From positions 4,340,001 to 4,404,000 of the forward strand of contig OZ244830.1 in NCBI GenBank assembly GCA_965220425.1: 64,000 nucleotides of DNA. Reading direction: 5' to 3'. The notes beneath the pieces are model-generated. The model made no database searches and had not been told where the DNA came from. It worked only from the letters and a program-made list of their open reading frames with translations. This document shows positions 47,059 through 56,279 of this stretch, one piece after another. The number at the start of each line of letters is the position of its first letter. Position 1 is the stretch's first letter. The position numbers and the translations under genes are program-made. Origin of the DNA: Azophilus sp965220425. Its GTDB lineage: Bacteria; Pseudomonadota; Gammaproteobacteria; Pseudomonadales; Azotimanducaceae.

Positions 47059-47892
47059 CTAGAGCCCGGCGGCGTCTCGCGGGACGGCTGCCGGCACGCT
47101 CGTTACTTCCCCGGTCTCCAGGCACAGCGCGGTCAGGTCGCGTCCCCAGACACAGCCGGTGTCCAGCGCGACGATGTCCGCCCGGCCGGTGCCGCCCTCC
47201 AGGGCCGCCCAGTGGCCGAACAGCAGCCGCAGGTCTTCCAGTTCGTCCGTGATCGGTTCGTACCAGGGGAACCAGCCGGCCGGGGATTCGGCCAGGGCGC
47301 CCTTGTGAGTGAAGTTCAAACGGCCCTCGCGGTCGATGAGGCGCATGCGGGTGAAACAGTTCGTAAGGATGCGCCAGCGGTCCATGCCCGCCAGGCCCTC
47401 CGACAGGCGATCCGGGATATTGCCGTACATCTCGCGGAAATAAGTGACGTAGTCCTTCCCCCGAAGCACCGCCATCAACTCCCGCGAACGGGCTTCCGCC
47501 TGCTGCATCGACCAACCCGGAGGGATGCCCGCGTGCGCCATGGCGTATCCGAGCGATGCGTCCGCGTGGAAAAAGCGCTGGCCGCGCAGCCAGTCGGCAA
47601 CGCCGTCCACATCCGGCGCAGCCAGCAGATCGTGAAAGGTGTCGCTGGCGACGGGCGAGTGTCCCCCGTAATGGATGGCCAGGAAGTGCAGATCGTGGTT
47701 GCCGAGCACGGTGATCGTGCGGCCATCCAGAGACATGACCAGTTCCATGACCTTCAGCGAATCCGGTCCCCGATTGACGAGGTCTCCAAGCAGCCAGAGC
47801 CGGTCGTGCGCGGGGTCGAAGGAAACGGCACTCAAAAGGTCCACGAACTCCGTGTAGCAGCCTTGAATGTCCCCGACGGCATAGGTTGCCAT
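47059..47892 (-). CDS. apaH: Symmetrical bis(5'-nucleosyl)-tetraphosphatase ApaH
   Basis: 277 residues. Metallophosphatase motifs: MATYAVGDIQGCY (DxH variant D-I-Q), WLLGDLVNRGPDS (GDxVNRG), VLGNHDLHFL (GNHD), and late AHAGIPPGW and FGHWAALEGG. Cleaves Ap4A to two ADP. ATG at 47892 matches the family N terminus. Last gene of the lptD-surA-pdxA-rsmA-apaH order, separated from rsmA by a palindromic element. Confidence 0.97.
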   Translation of the reverse strand: MATYAVGDIQGCYTEFVDLLSAVSFDPAHDRLWLLGDLVNRGPDSLKVMELVMSLDGRTITVLGNHDLHFLAIHYGGHSPVASDTFHDLLAAPDVDGVADWLRGQRFFHADASLGYAMAHAGIPPGWSMQQAEARSRELMAVLRGKDYVTYFREMYGNIPDRLSEGLAGMDRWRILTNCFTRMRLIDREGRLNFTHKGALAESPAGWFPWYEPITDELEDLRLLFGHWAALEGGTGRADIVALDTGCVWGRDLTALCLETGEVTSVPAAVPRDAAGL

Positions 47893-47973
47893 CAGCACAC
47901 CCGCTGCGTGGGTCGGCTGGAATTCAAATCCGCAACCTTCCCGCGGCCGGCTCGCGGCTCCGTCCGGTTGCCA

Positions 47974-48103
47974 GCCCGCATCGCTCACCAACTTTCGTCG
48001 CGAGGGCGTCGAGGCGCCGTGTAAGCGTGGCCGCGCGGACCGCACGGCCGCGCTTACGCGATACATCGGCGTGCGCAGCAGAAAGTTGGTGAGCGATGCG
48101 GGC
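47974..48103. repeat. TAGCCCGCAT-family palindromic element D
   Basis: 130 bp with perfect 23-bp terminal inverted repeats, GCCCGCATCGCTCACCAACT(TTC) at 47974-47996 and the complement at 48081-48103. The interior forms further pairs (GTGTAAGCGTGGCCGCGCGG with CACGGCCGCGCTTACGCG). Located in the rsmA-apaH intergenic gap of the operon. Confidence 0.95.
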
Positions 48104-48135
48104 TAGACAGCGTCCAATCGCCGGTCCGGTTTGCA

Positions 48136-48915
48136 TCAGCATTCTCCCGGGCTTGCCGGAACGGTGGCACTCACCGCATTCGCGATGCGCACATAGTCTC
48201 CGACCGAAAGCTGATCCGGCCGCGCCCGGGTGTCCACCCCGGCCCGGTCCCAATCGACCGGCATGGCCTTCAAAGCGTTGTCGAGCCGTTTGCGCCGGGC
48301 GGAAAAGGCGGTGCGCAACACCGCATCCAGGCGCGCGGGGCGAGGCAACCGGAGGGGGTCGGTTCGCGGCGTCAGGCGCACCACCGACGACCGTACCCGC
48401 GGCGGCGGCGAAAAGCTCGACGGTTCCACGTCGAACAGCATCTCCACCGTGCAGTGATACTGCACCAGTACCGACAGGCGGCCCCAGGCCTTGGTTCCGG
48501 GCTTGCCGCCGACCCGCTCGGCCAGTTCCTTCTGGAGCATGAAGTGCATGTCCTCGATGGGCAGGTTCGATGTCATCAGCCTGATGAGCAGGGGTGTACT
48601 GATGTTGTAGGGGAGATTGCCCGCAACGCGCCAGGACCCTTGTGTACCGAGTTCGGTGAACTCGAACGTCAGAACGTCCGCTACCATCAGTTCCAGCCCC
48701 GGAAACCGGGCGCGCAGCATCGGGGCCAGGTCCCGGTCGATCTCGATGGCCACGAAACGCTCCGTCGTGCCGTACAGGAACTCGGTGAGCGCGCCCCGGC
48801 CCGGTCCGATTTCCAGCAGGCGGTCTTCGGGCCGCGGGCCGATGCATTCCAGCGTGCGCGCCAGCACTGACGTGTCGGTGAGGAAATGCTGGCCGAAGCG
48901 CTTGCGGGCTTTCAC
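48136..48915 (-). CDS. rsmA: 16S rRNA dimethyladenosine transferase RsmA (KsgA)
   Basis: 259 residues. KRFGQHFLTD at the N terminus, LLEIGPGRGALTEFL SAM loop, VAIEIDRDLAPML (acidic strand end), VAGNLPYNISTPLLI (NLPY catalytic motif) and PPPRVRSSVVRL. Dimethylates two adjacent adenines near the 3' end of 16S rRNA during 30S assembly. The start overlaps the pdxA stop by 4 bp (ATGA-type coupling). Confidence 0.97.
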   Translation of the reverse strand: MKARKRFGQHFLTDTSVLARTLECIGPRPEDRLLEIGPGRGALTEFLYGTTERFVAIEIDRDLAPMLRARFPGLELMVADVLTFEFTELGTQGSWRVAGNLPYNISTPLLIRLMTSNLPIEDMHFMLQKELAERVGGKPGTKAWGRLSVLVQYHCTVEMLFDVEPSSFSPPPRVRSSVVRLTPRTDPLRLPRPARLDAVLRTAFSARRKRLDNALKAMPVDWDRAGVDTRARPDQLSVGDYVRIANAVSATVPASPGEC

Positions 48916-49928
48916 CGCTCCGCCCGCTCCGCTGCCGCATTGGCCGGCGCCGCCGCACCGACCGTGGACGGTCTCCGGGACAGGCGCGTCATTTCCTCCG
49001 CCAGCGCCAGCGCAGCGGCCAGGCTGCCCGTGTCGGCGGCGCCGGTGCCGGCGATGTCCAGAGCCGTTCCATGGTCGACCGATGTGCGCACGAAGGGCAA
49101 GCCGAGGGTTACGTTCACGGCGGCGCCGAACCCGGCATGCTTGAGCACCGGCAAGCCCTGGTCGTGGTACATCGCGAGTACCGCATCGGCCCCGTCGAGC
49201 CGCTGCGGCGTGAACGCCGTATCGGCGGGCAGCGGCCCCACCACGTCGGCGCCGCTCATACGGAACCGCTCGCAGGCCGGCTCGATCACCTCGATCTCTT
49301 CGCGCCCAAGGTGTCCCGCCTCCCCCGCATGGGGATTGAGCCCGGTGACCAGAACGCGGGGCCGGGCGATGCCGAACCGTTCCCGCAGGCCCCTCGACAG
49401 TATCGCCAGCTTCGAGTCGAGCAGTTCCTGCGTCAGTGCGCCGGGCACGTCCTTCAGCGGCAGATGCGTGGTGGCAAGCGCAACCCGTAATCGCCCGGCG
49501 ACCAGCAGCATCAACACATCGGCAACGCCGCTCGCATCGCGCAGGAATTCCGTATGGCCCGGGAACGCAAAACCCGCATCGTTAATCGCCGATTTCTGGA
49601 CCGGGCCCGTAACCATGCCCGCATACCGTCCCGACAGGCAGCCCTCGACCGCGGCGCGCAAGCTGTCGAGAACGCTTTTGGAATTGGCCGGATGCAACTG
49701 TCCGGGCACGGCCTTGCGCGCAAGCGGCACCGGCTCAACCTGAAGCTCGCCCGAGCGCCCGGTCGATGACGAACGTATTGCCAGCGGATAGCCGAGCAAC
49801 CTCGCCCGTTGGCGCAGCATGTCCGGATCCGCAAGCGCGACCCAATCGGCGGGGCGCTCGTTCTGGGCGAGCGCTATGAGCAGGTCCGGACCGATTCCGG
49901 CGGGTTCTCCGGGGGTAATGGCCAGCAC
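48912..49928 (-). CDS. pdxA: 4-hydroxythreonine-4-phosphate dehydrogenase PdxA
   Basis: 338 residues. MLAITPGEPAGIGPDLLIAL, VTGPVQKSAINDAGFAFPGH TE-like substrate segment, LVTGLNPHAGEAGHLGREE with the metal His, and MYHDQGLPVLKHAGFG with the next metal His. NAD-dependent step of pyridoxal phosphate synthesis. Lies between surA and rsmA on the same strand, a few bases from surA. Confidence 0.97.
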   Translation of the reverse strand: MLAITPGEPAGIGPDLLIALAQNERPADWVALADPDMLRQRARLLGYPLAIRSSSTGRSGELQVEPVPLARKAVPGQLHPANSKSVLDSLRAAVEGCLSGRYAGMVTGPVQKSAINDAGFAFPGHTEFLRDASGVADVLMLLVAGRLRVALATTHLPLKDVPGALTQELLDSKLAILSRGLRERFGIARPRVLVTGLNPHAGEAGHLGREEIEVIEPACERFRMSGADVVGPLPADTAFTPQRLDGADAVLAMYHDQGLPVLKHAGFGAAVNVTLGLPFVRTSVDHGTALDIAGTGAADTGSLAAALALAEEMTRLSRRPSTVGAAAPANAAAERAER

Positions 49929-49934
49929 AGGACA

Positions 49935-51296
49935 CTAGGCGCCGGGCAGCCTGATCTCCACGAAGGCCTCGTCGCGGATTTCCTTCAGCCACTTCTGCAA
50001 CTCTTCCTCGAAGCGCCGCTGGTGCAGGATCTGCACGGCCATGTTGCGCCGCGCCTCCTCGCCCATGTCCTGGGTGCGGCGGTCGAGCACTTCGATCACA
50101 TGCCAGCCGTAGGCGGATGCAAAGGGTTCGGACAACTCGCCGGTGGGGGCGGCATCCATCGCCGCCACGAACTCCGGAACGAACTGCTCTCCCGTGCTCC
50201 AGCCCAGGTCGCCGCAGTTGAGCGCGCTGCCCGGGTCTTCGGAATGCTCCGCCGCCAGCGCGCAGAAGTCCGCGCCGTCCACAAGCTGCGCGCGGATGTC
50301 GCGAATCAGCGCCTCGGCCTCCGCCGGCGGGCGGATGGCCGAGGGCTGGACGAGGATGTGGCGCGCCAGGGTCTGGTCCGCCGTCTGTACGCCGGCGCCG
50401 CGCCGTCCGAGCAGTTGCACGATGTGAAAGCCGCTCGGGCTCCGGATCGGCTCCGCCGTATCCCCCACGGCGAGCGCGAGAACCTGTTCCGCAAAGAGAC
50501 TCGGCATTTCGCCCGCCCGGCGCCAGCCCAGATCGCCGCCTTCCAGCGCCCTGGCGCCGGCGGACCTGGCCATGGCGGTTGCCTTGAAGTCCGCGCCGCG
50601 CCGCAGGTCGGCAACGATGTTCTGCGCTTCCCCGGCGGCGGCGGCCGCGGTCGCCTCGCTCGCGCCGTCCTCGACCTCGAGCAGGATGTGGCCGACCCGG
50701 TATTCATCGGACAGCAGTTGCTGGTAGTAGGGGGAATCGAGCAGATCCTCCACATCCTGTTCGCTGATGGTGATGCGGCGGTTCACCATGTTGCGCTGCA
50801 GGCGCTGAATGAGCATCTCCCGGCGGATGTCCTCCCGGAATTCCCGGTAGCCCATGCCGTCTTCGACCAGTGCCTGCTGAAACTCCTCCAGCGACATCTC
50901 GTTCTGCTCCGCGAAACCGAGTACGGCGCGGGTGAGGGTCTCGTCATCGATCTGCACACCGCGGCGCAGCGCCTGCTGCACCTGGATGTTCTCCAGAATC
51001 AGCCGTTCCATGAGCTGGTTGAGCAGCACGTTGCGGGGCGGCGCCTCCATGTCCTGGCGCGCGATCTGGTCCTCTACCGTCTCCAGGCGGCTCAGCAGTT
51101 CCGATGCCAGCACCACGTCCTCGTCGACGATGGCGACTATGGAGTCGAGTTCCTGGTATTGCGCCACGGCATTGCCGCCGAACACAGCGCAAAGCGCGAT
51201 CGCCACAACCCCGGCCCACCTGCCCGCCGGGGGCAAGCCCCCGATGCCGGCGCCGCTTCCAAATTGCAACATTCTCATCGTTCTTACCTGCTCCAT
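49935..51296 (-). CDS. surA: Periplasmic chaperone/peptidyl-prolyl isomerase SurA
   Basis: About 453 residues. Signal peptide WAGVVAIALCAVFGGNAVAQ, N-terminal chaperone helices (LDSIVAIVDEDVVLASELLS, LNQLMERLILENIQVQQALR), then two parvulin domains: first with YRVGHILLEVED and SGFHIVQLLGRR, second with LARHILVQPSAI and YGWHVIEVLDRR. Escorts outer membrane proteins through the periplasm. ATG at 51296 assumed; an internal ATG at 51278 preceded by AGGTAAG is an alternative. Adjacent to lptD, a known SurA client. Confidence 0.95.
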   Translation of the reverse strand: MEQVRTMRMLQFGSGAGIGGLPPAGRWAGVVAIALCAVFGGNAVAQYQELDSIVAIVDEDVVLASELLSRLETVEDQIARQDMEAPPRNVLLNQLMERLILENIQVQQALRRGVQIDDETLTRAVLGFAEQNEMSLEEFQQALVEDGMGYREFREDIRREMLIQRLQRNMVNRRITISEQDVEDLLDSPYYQQLLSDEYRVGHILLEVEDGASEATAAAAAGEAQNIVADLRRGADFKATAMARSAGARALEGGDLGWRRAGEMPSLFAEQVLALAVGDTAEPIRSPSGFHIVQLLGRRGAGVQTADQTLARHILVQPSAIRPPAEAEALIRDIRAQLVDGADFCALAAEHSEDPGSALNCGDLGWSTGEQFVPEFVAAMDAAPTGELSEPFASAYGWHVIEVLDRRTQDMGEEARRNMAVQILHQRRFEEELQKWLKEIRDEAFVEIRLPGA

Positions 51297-51345
51297 CGTT
51301 CCAGGAGAGCCTTGCACCGGCGTGCCGCCTTGCTCGTCGAACCGT

Positions 51346-53892
51346 TCAGCCTCCGGCGCGGTAACCGCGAATGCCGCGCTCGAGCACCGACTCCATGCGC
51401 CCGCCGAATCCCGCCAGACCCTTGAGCACGATCTGCAGGAAGATACCTGCGTCCGCATCGACATCCTCGAAGCTGCGGGCCGCCGGCTGATCCAGAAACC
51501 GCCGTGCAAGGAGCCTGATCCGCCAGCAGCAGTCGTTGTACTCGATTCCGGCCATGCCCTCAATAACCCGCCCGCTGACGAGATCGTGGTTCCAGCGTCC
51601 GAACACGGCGAAGCGGGGAGAAACGGGCCAGTAGAAGGATATGTCGGTCTGGTCGATATCCTGAAGCAGCCGGTTCCGGTACCCCAGGTTGATCACCCGC
51701 CGGTTGTCCACCCGATACTGGATGGTCCCCCACGCCTCGTCAATCCGGTTGTCGTTGGCGCCCCACACCAGGCTGCCCGCCACTCTCCAGCGCCGCGCCA
51801 GCCGGCCGGCAATCTCGCCCGCAATGGCGGAGGTGCCGTAGCGGTCGTCCGGCTGTTGCCGGCCACGCAGGGTCACGCGCCGGTCGGAGAAGTGCAGGAT
51901 CTGGCCGATGCTGGCGCGCAGATATTCGCGACCGTTGTCCCGGCCGAAGAACCGGGTGGTCACGCCCGCCGAGAGCCGGTTGGCATCGCCGATGCGGTCG
52001 AGGCCGGAAAAGCGGTTTTCCCGAAACAACTGCAGGTAGCCCGGCGTGAGGGCCTTGCCGTCGAACAGCGGCAGATGGTCCTGGTTTTCGAATTCCTGGT
52101 ACAGGTAGTAGAGGCGGGGCTCCAGGGTCTGCACCAGGGGGGTGTCGAACCAGTCCAGGTCGCGCTCGAAAATCAATCCGCCATCCATGGAGCCGGTCGC
52201 CATGCCCCGGTTTGGGCTGGTGTCGTGCAGCGGCCCAGCGGCGGAGTTCAACCGGTACTCGGTATAGCGGTAGGCCGCCGTCGCCTCGAAGAAGCCAAAG
52301 GGCCATCGCAGGGGCAGTACCAGGCGCGGCTCGAGGTGCATGCGCTCGCCCGTGAGCGCGTTGATGCCCCGCATCCCCTCCGTATTGCGGTCGAAGGAGG
52401 CGCCGCTCGCCCGGACGCTGTATTCCAGCGGGCCCAGGCCGCGCCCGGTGTACAGGATCTCCAGTTCCGGCAGCCGCCTGTACTCGTTGCGCTCGATCTC
52501 GTCCAGGCGCTGGAAGGCCTGACCCCACAAGCGCATGTACAGGCCCCCCGACCGGTAGCTGATCTGGCCCCGCTGCTGCATGGCGATGCGGCTCGACTCC
52601 CCGAGGTCCGAGCCGAGATCCCGGAAGTAGTCCCGGTCGCTGACTTCCGAATAGTCGACGCGGGTCGCAAAACGGCCGACCCGTCCGCGGTGGTCGATGC
52701 TGACCTGCCAGCGGTCGGCCGGCGCGAACGTCTCCGGCGCTTCCATGCCCGCCGCCAGCAGGCGCTCCCAGTCGTCCCGTTCCAGGGTGCCGTCGTAGAG
52801 CTTGTCGTTGGGGAGAATCGCGCCGGCAAGGGTCGTTTCCTCCCGGCGCGAGAGGCGCCGGTATTCGCCCTCGAGGCCGTAGCCCCTTTTGCTCACGATT
52901 CTGGGGATCACCGTCGCATCCTGGTTCGGCGCGAGGTTCAGGTAATAGGGCACGGACAGGTCCAGGCCGTCCTCCCCGGAGAACTCGATGTTCGGAAACA
53001 GGAACCCCGACTGCCGGTCATCGGTCACCGGGAACTTGATGTAGGGGGTATAGAGCACCGGAACGCCCTTCATGCGAACCACGGCATGCCTGGCCGTACC
53101 GAACACGGCCCTGGCGGGAAGGTGGACACGGCGGGCGGTAACCCGCCAACTGTCGTTGCCCGGCTCGCAACGCGTGAACGCCTGCCGTTTCAGCACGACA
53201 TTGCCCGCCTCGTCCCGCTCGACGGTCTCCGCCTTGCCGCGCAATTCCGGCCGGGGCAGGAGGAAATCCGCATCGTGCACCACCGCCGTCTCCCGGTCGA
53301 GATCGACCTCGGCCCGGGCGCCCCGCATGACCAGGTCCGGTTCGCGGATGTAGACTCTGTCTTCAAGGCGTCCCTGCCGGCTCTCCTGCCCCAGCACCGC
53401 GCGGCCGGCGCGAATTTCCCGGTTCCCCTGGGTGAGAACGACATCGCCTTCCAGCGTGATATCGCCGCCCGCCTCATACTCGACGACATCGGCCTCGGCC
53501 TCCACCGGCATGGCATCGTCGTCGATGCCTTCCGGGTACGGCAGCGGCGGGAGCAGATAGCGGCCGCTGCAATGCACCGGCAGGCCGCGTTGTTGGGCCC
53601 GGCTGAGTTCGCCCCGGTCTACCCAGTACGTCGCCGCGGGCGACCGGTCCCGCGGACTTCCGGTTCCGGCTTCGACGCGCGGGCTTGACCCTGCAGCCGA
53701 CTGCGCAGGCGCGATGCGCCTGTCATCCGCTTGCGGAGGCTCGTCATCAGCAATCGGGACGGTTTCATCCCCGGCGTGGGCAACGACCGGCAGCAACGGC
53801 AGCAGGCACATCGCGCCGGCATGCAATGCCGCAACCCGGGCGCAACTCCCCGGCTTCAACAATCGGGCGCTCCAGCGAACCAGTTCATACAA
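51346..53892 (-). CDS. lptD: LPS-assembly protein LptD
   Basis: About 848 residues. Signal peptide region (AAL-HAGAMCLLPLLPVVAHAG), N-terminal OstA/LptA-like domain (VEAEADVVEYEAGGDITLEG, VVLTQGNREIRAGRAVLGQ), then the large barrel domain with YYLNLAPNQDATVIPRIVS and RGYGLEGEYR. The disulfide cysteines are present: HCSGRY, TRCEPGND and the CC pair in YNDCCWRIRL. Inserts lipopolysaccharide into the outer leaflet. The exact start is unclear: a TTG at 53892 or an ATG at 53811; the frame stays open to 54150 without protein-like sequence. Confidence 0.95.
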   Translation of the reverse strand: MYELVRWSARLLKPGSCARVAALHAGAMCLLPLLPVVAHAGDETVPIADDEPPQADDRRIAPAQSAAGSSPRVEAGTGSPRDRSPAATYWVDRGELSRAQQRGLPVHCSGRYLLPPLPYPEGIDDDAMPVEAEADVVEYEAGGDITLEGDVVLTQGNREIRAGRAVLGQESRQGRLEDRVYIREPDLVMRGARAEVDLDRETAVVHDADFLLPRPELRGKAETVERDEAGNVVLKRQAFTRCEPGNDSWRVTARRVHLPARAVFGTARHAVVRMKGVPVLYTPYIKFPVTDDRQSGFLFPNIEFSGEDGLDLSVPYYLNLAPNQDATVIPRIVSKRGYGLEGEYRRLSRREETTLAGAILPNDKLYDGTLERDDWERLLAAGMEAPETFAPADRWQVSIDHRGRVGRFATRVDYSEVSDRDYFRDLGSDLGESSRIAMQQRGQISYRSGGLYMRLWGQAFQRLDEIERNEYRRLPELEILYTGRGLGPLEYSVRASGASFDRNTEGMRGINALTGERMHLEPRLVLPLRWPFGFFEATAAYRYTEYRLNSAAGPLHDTSPNRGMATGSMDGGLIFERDLDWFDTPLVQTLEPRLYYLYQEFENQDHLPLFDGKALTPGYLQLFRENRFSGLDRIGDANRLSAGVTTRFFGRDNGREYLRASIGQILHFSDRRVTLRGRQQPDDRYGTSAIAGEIAGRLARRWRVAGSLVWGANDNRIDEAWGTIQYRVDNRRVINLGYRNRLLQDIDQTDISFYWPVSPRFAVFGRWNHDLVSGRVIEGMAGIEYNDCCWRIRLLARRFLDQPAARSFEDVDADAGIFLQIVLKGLAGFGGRMESVLERGIRGYRAGG

Positions 53893-53935
53893 GGCCAGAC
53901 CCCAAGGTTGCGCGCCCCGCAAAAAAGCCGGATGC

Positions 53936-54005
53936 CGTGCCGCGAAACGCGGGGCTACCGTGCCACGAAACGCGGGGCTACCGTGCCGCGAAACGCGCGG
54001 CTCTC
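53936..54005. repeat. 23-bp tandem repeat, three copies
   Basis: The unit CGTGCCGCGAAACGCGGGGC(TAC) occurs at 53936-53958, 53959-53981 and, with changes at the end, 53982-54005. It lies in the short divergent region between lptD and amgK. Each unit contains a small dyad (CCGCGAAACGCGG). Confidence 0.9.
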
Positions 54006-54064
54006 CGTAACAGGGCTTTGTGCAGGATAAGCGGCAGGCACGGCGGCGATGATACCATCCGGCC

Positions 54065-55078
54065 ATGCACGCCACCCTCGCCCAATGGGTCGAATCCAAT
54101 GTGAACGCCCCCGTCGGCGCCGTCGAAACGCTGCCCGTCGAAGCGAGCAACCGCCGCTTCTACCGGGTGCGGCTGACCGGCTCCGGACGGGAGAATCAGA
54201 GCCTGGTCGTCATGGAATCGCCTCCCGGGCTGGAGCGCAACCAAGCGTTTGTGGCCGTACAGAAGCTGCTTTCCAGCCATGGCCTGCCGGTTCCGCCGAT
54301 CGTCGCCATAGAGCGTGCGCAAGGATTCTTCCTGCTCGGCGACCTGGGCGACCGGCACCTCGAGGATGTCTACGGCAGCCCGCTCCAGGACTCGGCCATT
54401 GCGCTTGCCATCGACACCCTCACCGCGCTCCAGCGCATCGAAGCTCCCGATATCCCCCCTTATCGGGAGTCCCGGTTCCGTGACGAACTCGGCATTTTTG
54501 TCGAATGGTTCCTGGGCGCCCTGGTCGACGAACCGCTTCCGCGGTCCGCTTCCGACGCATTCGAAGCACTGATCGACAACGCCGCCGGCCAGCCCCGATG
54601 CCTGATTCATCGCGACTACCACTGCCGCAACCTGCTCCTGACACCGGCGGGCGGCCTCGGCATCGTCGACTTTCAGGACGCGCTGACCGGCCCCGCCGCC
54701 TATGACCTGGCCTGCCTCCTCTGGGACTGCTACCACGAATTCGAAGACGCCGAACGACGCCGCTGGCAGAACTATTACGAGTCAACGTCCCGCTTCTCAT
54801 TCGACGAGGGCGCCTTGTCGCGCGCCCTGGACCTGACCGGCCTGCAACGGCAGCTCAAGGCCATCGGCATCTTTGCGCGCCTGGATATCCGCGACGGCAA
54901 ACCGGCCCACACGCGCTATATCGCACCGGTGCTCGAATCGGCAGCACGCATCTCGTCCACCTACCCGGAGACCGGGGAATTGGGCAACTGGCTGAACGGA
55001 CTCGTTGCGCGGGCGAACGAGGCGCTGCGCGTGCGTGGGACGACTGCCGAACCCGGGGTGGTTCCATGCAGGCCATGA
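54065..55078 (+). CDS. amgK: N-acetylmuramate/N-acetylglucosamine anomeric kinase AmgK
   Basis: 337 residues of the aminoglycoside-phosphotransferase-like fold. ASNRRFYRVRL, then GFFLLGDLGDRHLEDV, catalytic HRDYHCRNLLL and metal LGIVDFQDALTGPAAYDLA. Phosphorylates MurNAc at the anomeric position in the peptidoglycan recycling route that bypasses MurA. Overlaps murU by 13 bp; divergent from lptD as in Pseudomonas. Confidence 0.93.
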   Translation: MHATLAQWVESNVNAPVGAVETLPVEASNRRFYRVRLTGSGRENQSLVVMESPPGLERNQAFVAVQKLLSSHGLPVPPIVAIERAQGFFLLGDLGDRHLEDVYGSPLQDSAIALAIDTLTALQRIEAPDIPPYRESRFRDELGIFVEWFLGALVDEPLPRSASDAFEALIDNAAGQPRCLIHRDYHCRNLLLTPAGGLGIVDFQDALTGPAAYDLACLLWDCYHEFEDAERRRWQNYYESTSRFSFDEGALSRALDLTGLQRQLKAIGIFARLDIRDGKPAHTRYIAPVLESAARISSTYPETGELGNWLNGLVARANEALRVRGTTAEPGVVPCRP

Positions 55079-55749
55079 TCCTGGCCGCGGGCCGCGGTAC
55101 CCGATTGGGGCCGCTGTCCGACACCGTGCCCAAAGCCATGCAGACGATCGCCGGACAGCCGCTCATCGGGCATCAACTGGGTTGGCTGAGAGATGCCGGG
55201 GTGACGGACGTGGTGATCAATCTCCATCACCTGGGCGAGCAGATCTCGGACTACGCCGGAGACGGCGGCGATTTCGGCCTGGCCGTGCGTTACAGCCGGG
55301 AAGACATCCTGCTCGATACCGGCGGCGGTATCGTCGCCGCCCTGCCGCTCCTGGACGAGCGGCCATTCTGGATTCTGCTGGGCGACATCTACACCGATTT
55401 CCCATTCAGCCGGTTCGCGAAAACACTGCCCGGGCAGTCGCTGATGCACCTCCTTCTCACGCCGACACCCGCTTTCCGGGCCGCCGGAGATTTCGACTGG
55501 GCGGCCGGCCGCGTCACGGGCCGGGGCAACGCCTATGTATACTGCGGGCTCGCCTTGTTCGACCCGATACTGCTGGCCGGACGCCGGCCAGAGCCCTTTT
55601 CGCTGCGGGAACCCCTGTTCGATGCCGTCTCCGGGGGCCAGGTGACCGGCCAGGCATGGGGAGGCTACTGGACGGATATTGGAACGCCGGAACAACTCGC
55701 GGAACTGCGCGACCGGCCGGCACTCGTCAGGCCGGGCAAGTCAACCTGA
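55066..55749 (+). CDS. murU: N-acetylmuramate alpha-1-phosphate uridylyltransferase MurU
   Basis: 227 residues. MILAAGRGTRLGPLSDTVPK (nucleotidyltransferase signature with G-x-G-x-R and Lys), LLDTGGGIVAALPLL, LLGDIYTDFP (metal Asp). Makes UDP-MurNAc from MurNAc-1-phosphate, the step after AmgK. Its last 9 bp overlap the end of the convergent hicA gene. Confidence 0.93.
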   Translation: MQAMILAAGRGTRLGPLSDTVPKAMQTIAGQPLIGHQLGWLRDAGVTDVVINLHHLGEQISDYAGDGGDFGLAVRYSREDILLDTGGGIVAALPLLDERPFWILLGDIYTDFPFSRFAKTLPGQSLMHLLLTPTPAFRAAGDFDWAAGRVTGRGNAYVYCGLALFDPILLAGRRPEPFSLREPLFDAVSGGQVTGQAWGGYWTDIGTPEQLAELRDRPALVRPGKST

Positions 55750-55926
55750 CGGCAGGCTTAGTTGTTTGACGATGTGCCGGGCAAGCCGGTCCTTGATTTC
55801 CCGATGACGGGGTACCGGCTGTGAAACGCCCGTTTCCGGATTCCGGTACCAATCGTGCCTGGCGCCGTGCCGCACCAGAACGGCCCCGGATTCCCGGATT
55901 TTCTTCAGCAAAGCAGCCCGCTTCAC
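55741..55926 (-). CDS. hicA: HicA family mRNA interferase toxin
   Basis: 61 residues. KRAALLKKIRESGAVLVRHG, ARHDWYRNPETG (conserved His in the RNA-binding dsRBD-like fold), QPVPRHREIKDRLARHIVKQ. HicA cleaves mRNA when HicB is lost. The start overlaps the hicB stop by 4 bp. Antitoxin-first order on the minus strand, opposite to the usual hicA-hicB order. Confidence 0.88.
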   Translation of the reverse strand: MKRAALLKKIRESGAVLVRHGARHDWYRNPETGVSQPVPRHREIKDRLARHIVKQLSLPSG

Positions 55927-56108
55927 GCCACAGCCAGATCGGCCACTCTGCGGATACCGGGCAATTCACCACTGACTAGATCCAAATAAAGATCTCGCAA
56001 GTGCTCCTTCAGATCCTCCAACGTCTCGCCCTGGGTCCAATAGCTGGGGAACTCCTGGAGGTAACCCAGCCATGCGCCATCCTCTTCCCAATAAACAAAT
56101 TGTGTCAT
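55923..56108 (-). CDS. hicB: HicB family antitoxin (short)
   Basis: 61 residues: MTQFVYWEEDGAWLGYLQEF PSYWTQGETLEDLKEHLRDL and a short tail. The WLGYLQEFP...G.TLEDL.E.L pattern is the RNase-H-like HicB fold, without the C-terminal DNA-binding domain seen in longer forms. Neutralises HicA. The ATG at 56108 is chosen over one at 56165 because homology begins there. Confidence 0.85.
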   Translation of the reverse strand: MTQFVYWEEDGAWLGYLQEFPSYWTQGETLEDLKEHLRDLYLDLVSGELPGIRRVADLAVA

Positions 56109-56279
56109 CTGCACGCCGGTACCTCGGGTGGACCCACTCACAATGCTTCTACACCAGTCAAGCACGTTTCACAATGGGCGAAATCTGCAATTCGCATCCC
56201 CTGTTTTCGACGCTTGGGCCAAACCTCCAACCTCTATAGAATGCCGCTTTCGCATGGACGGGATACGGACCCCGCTCAG

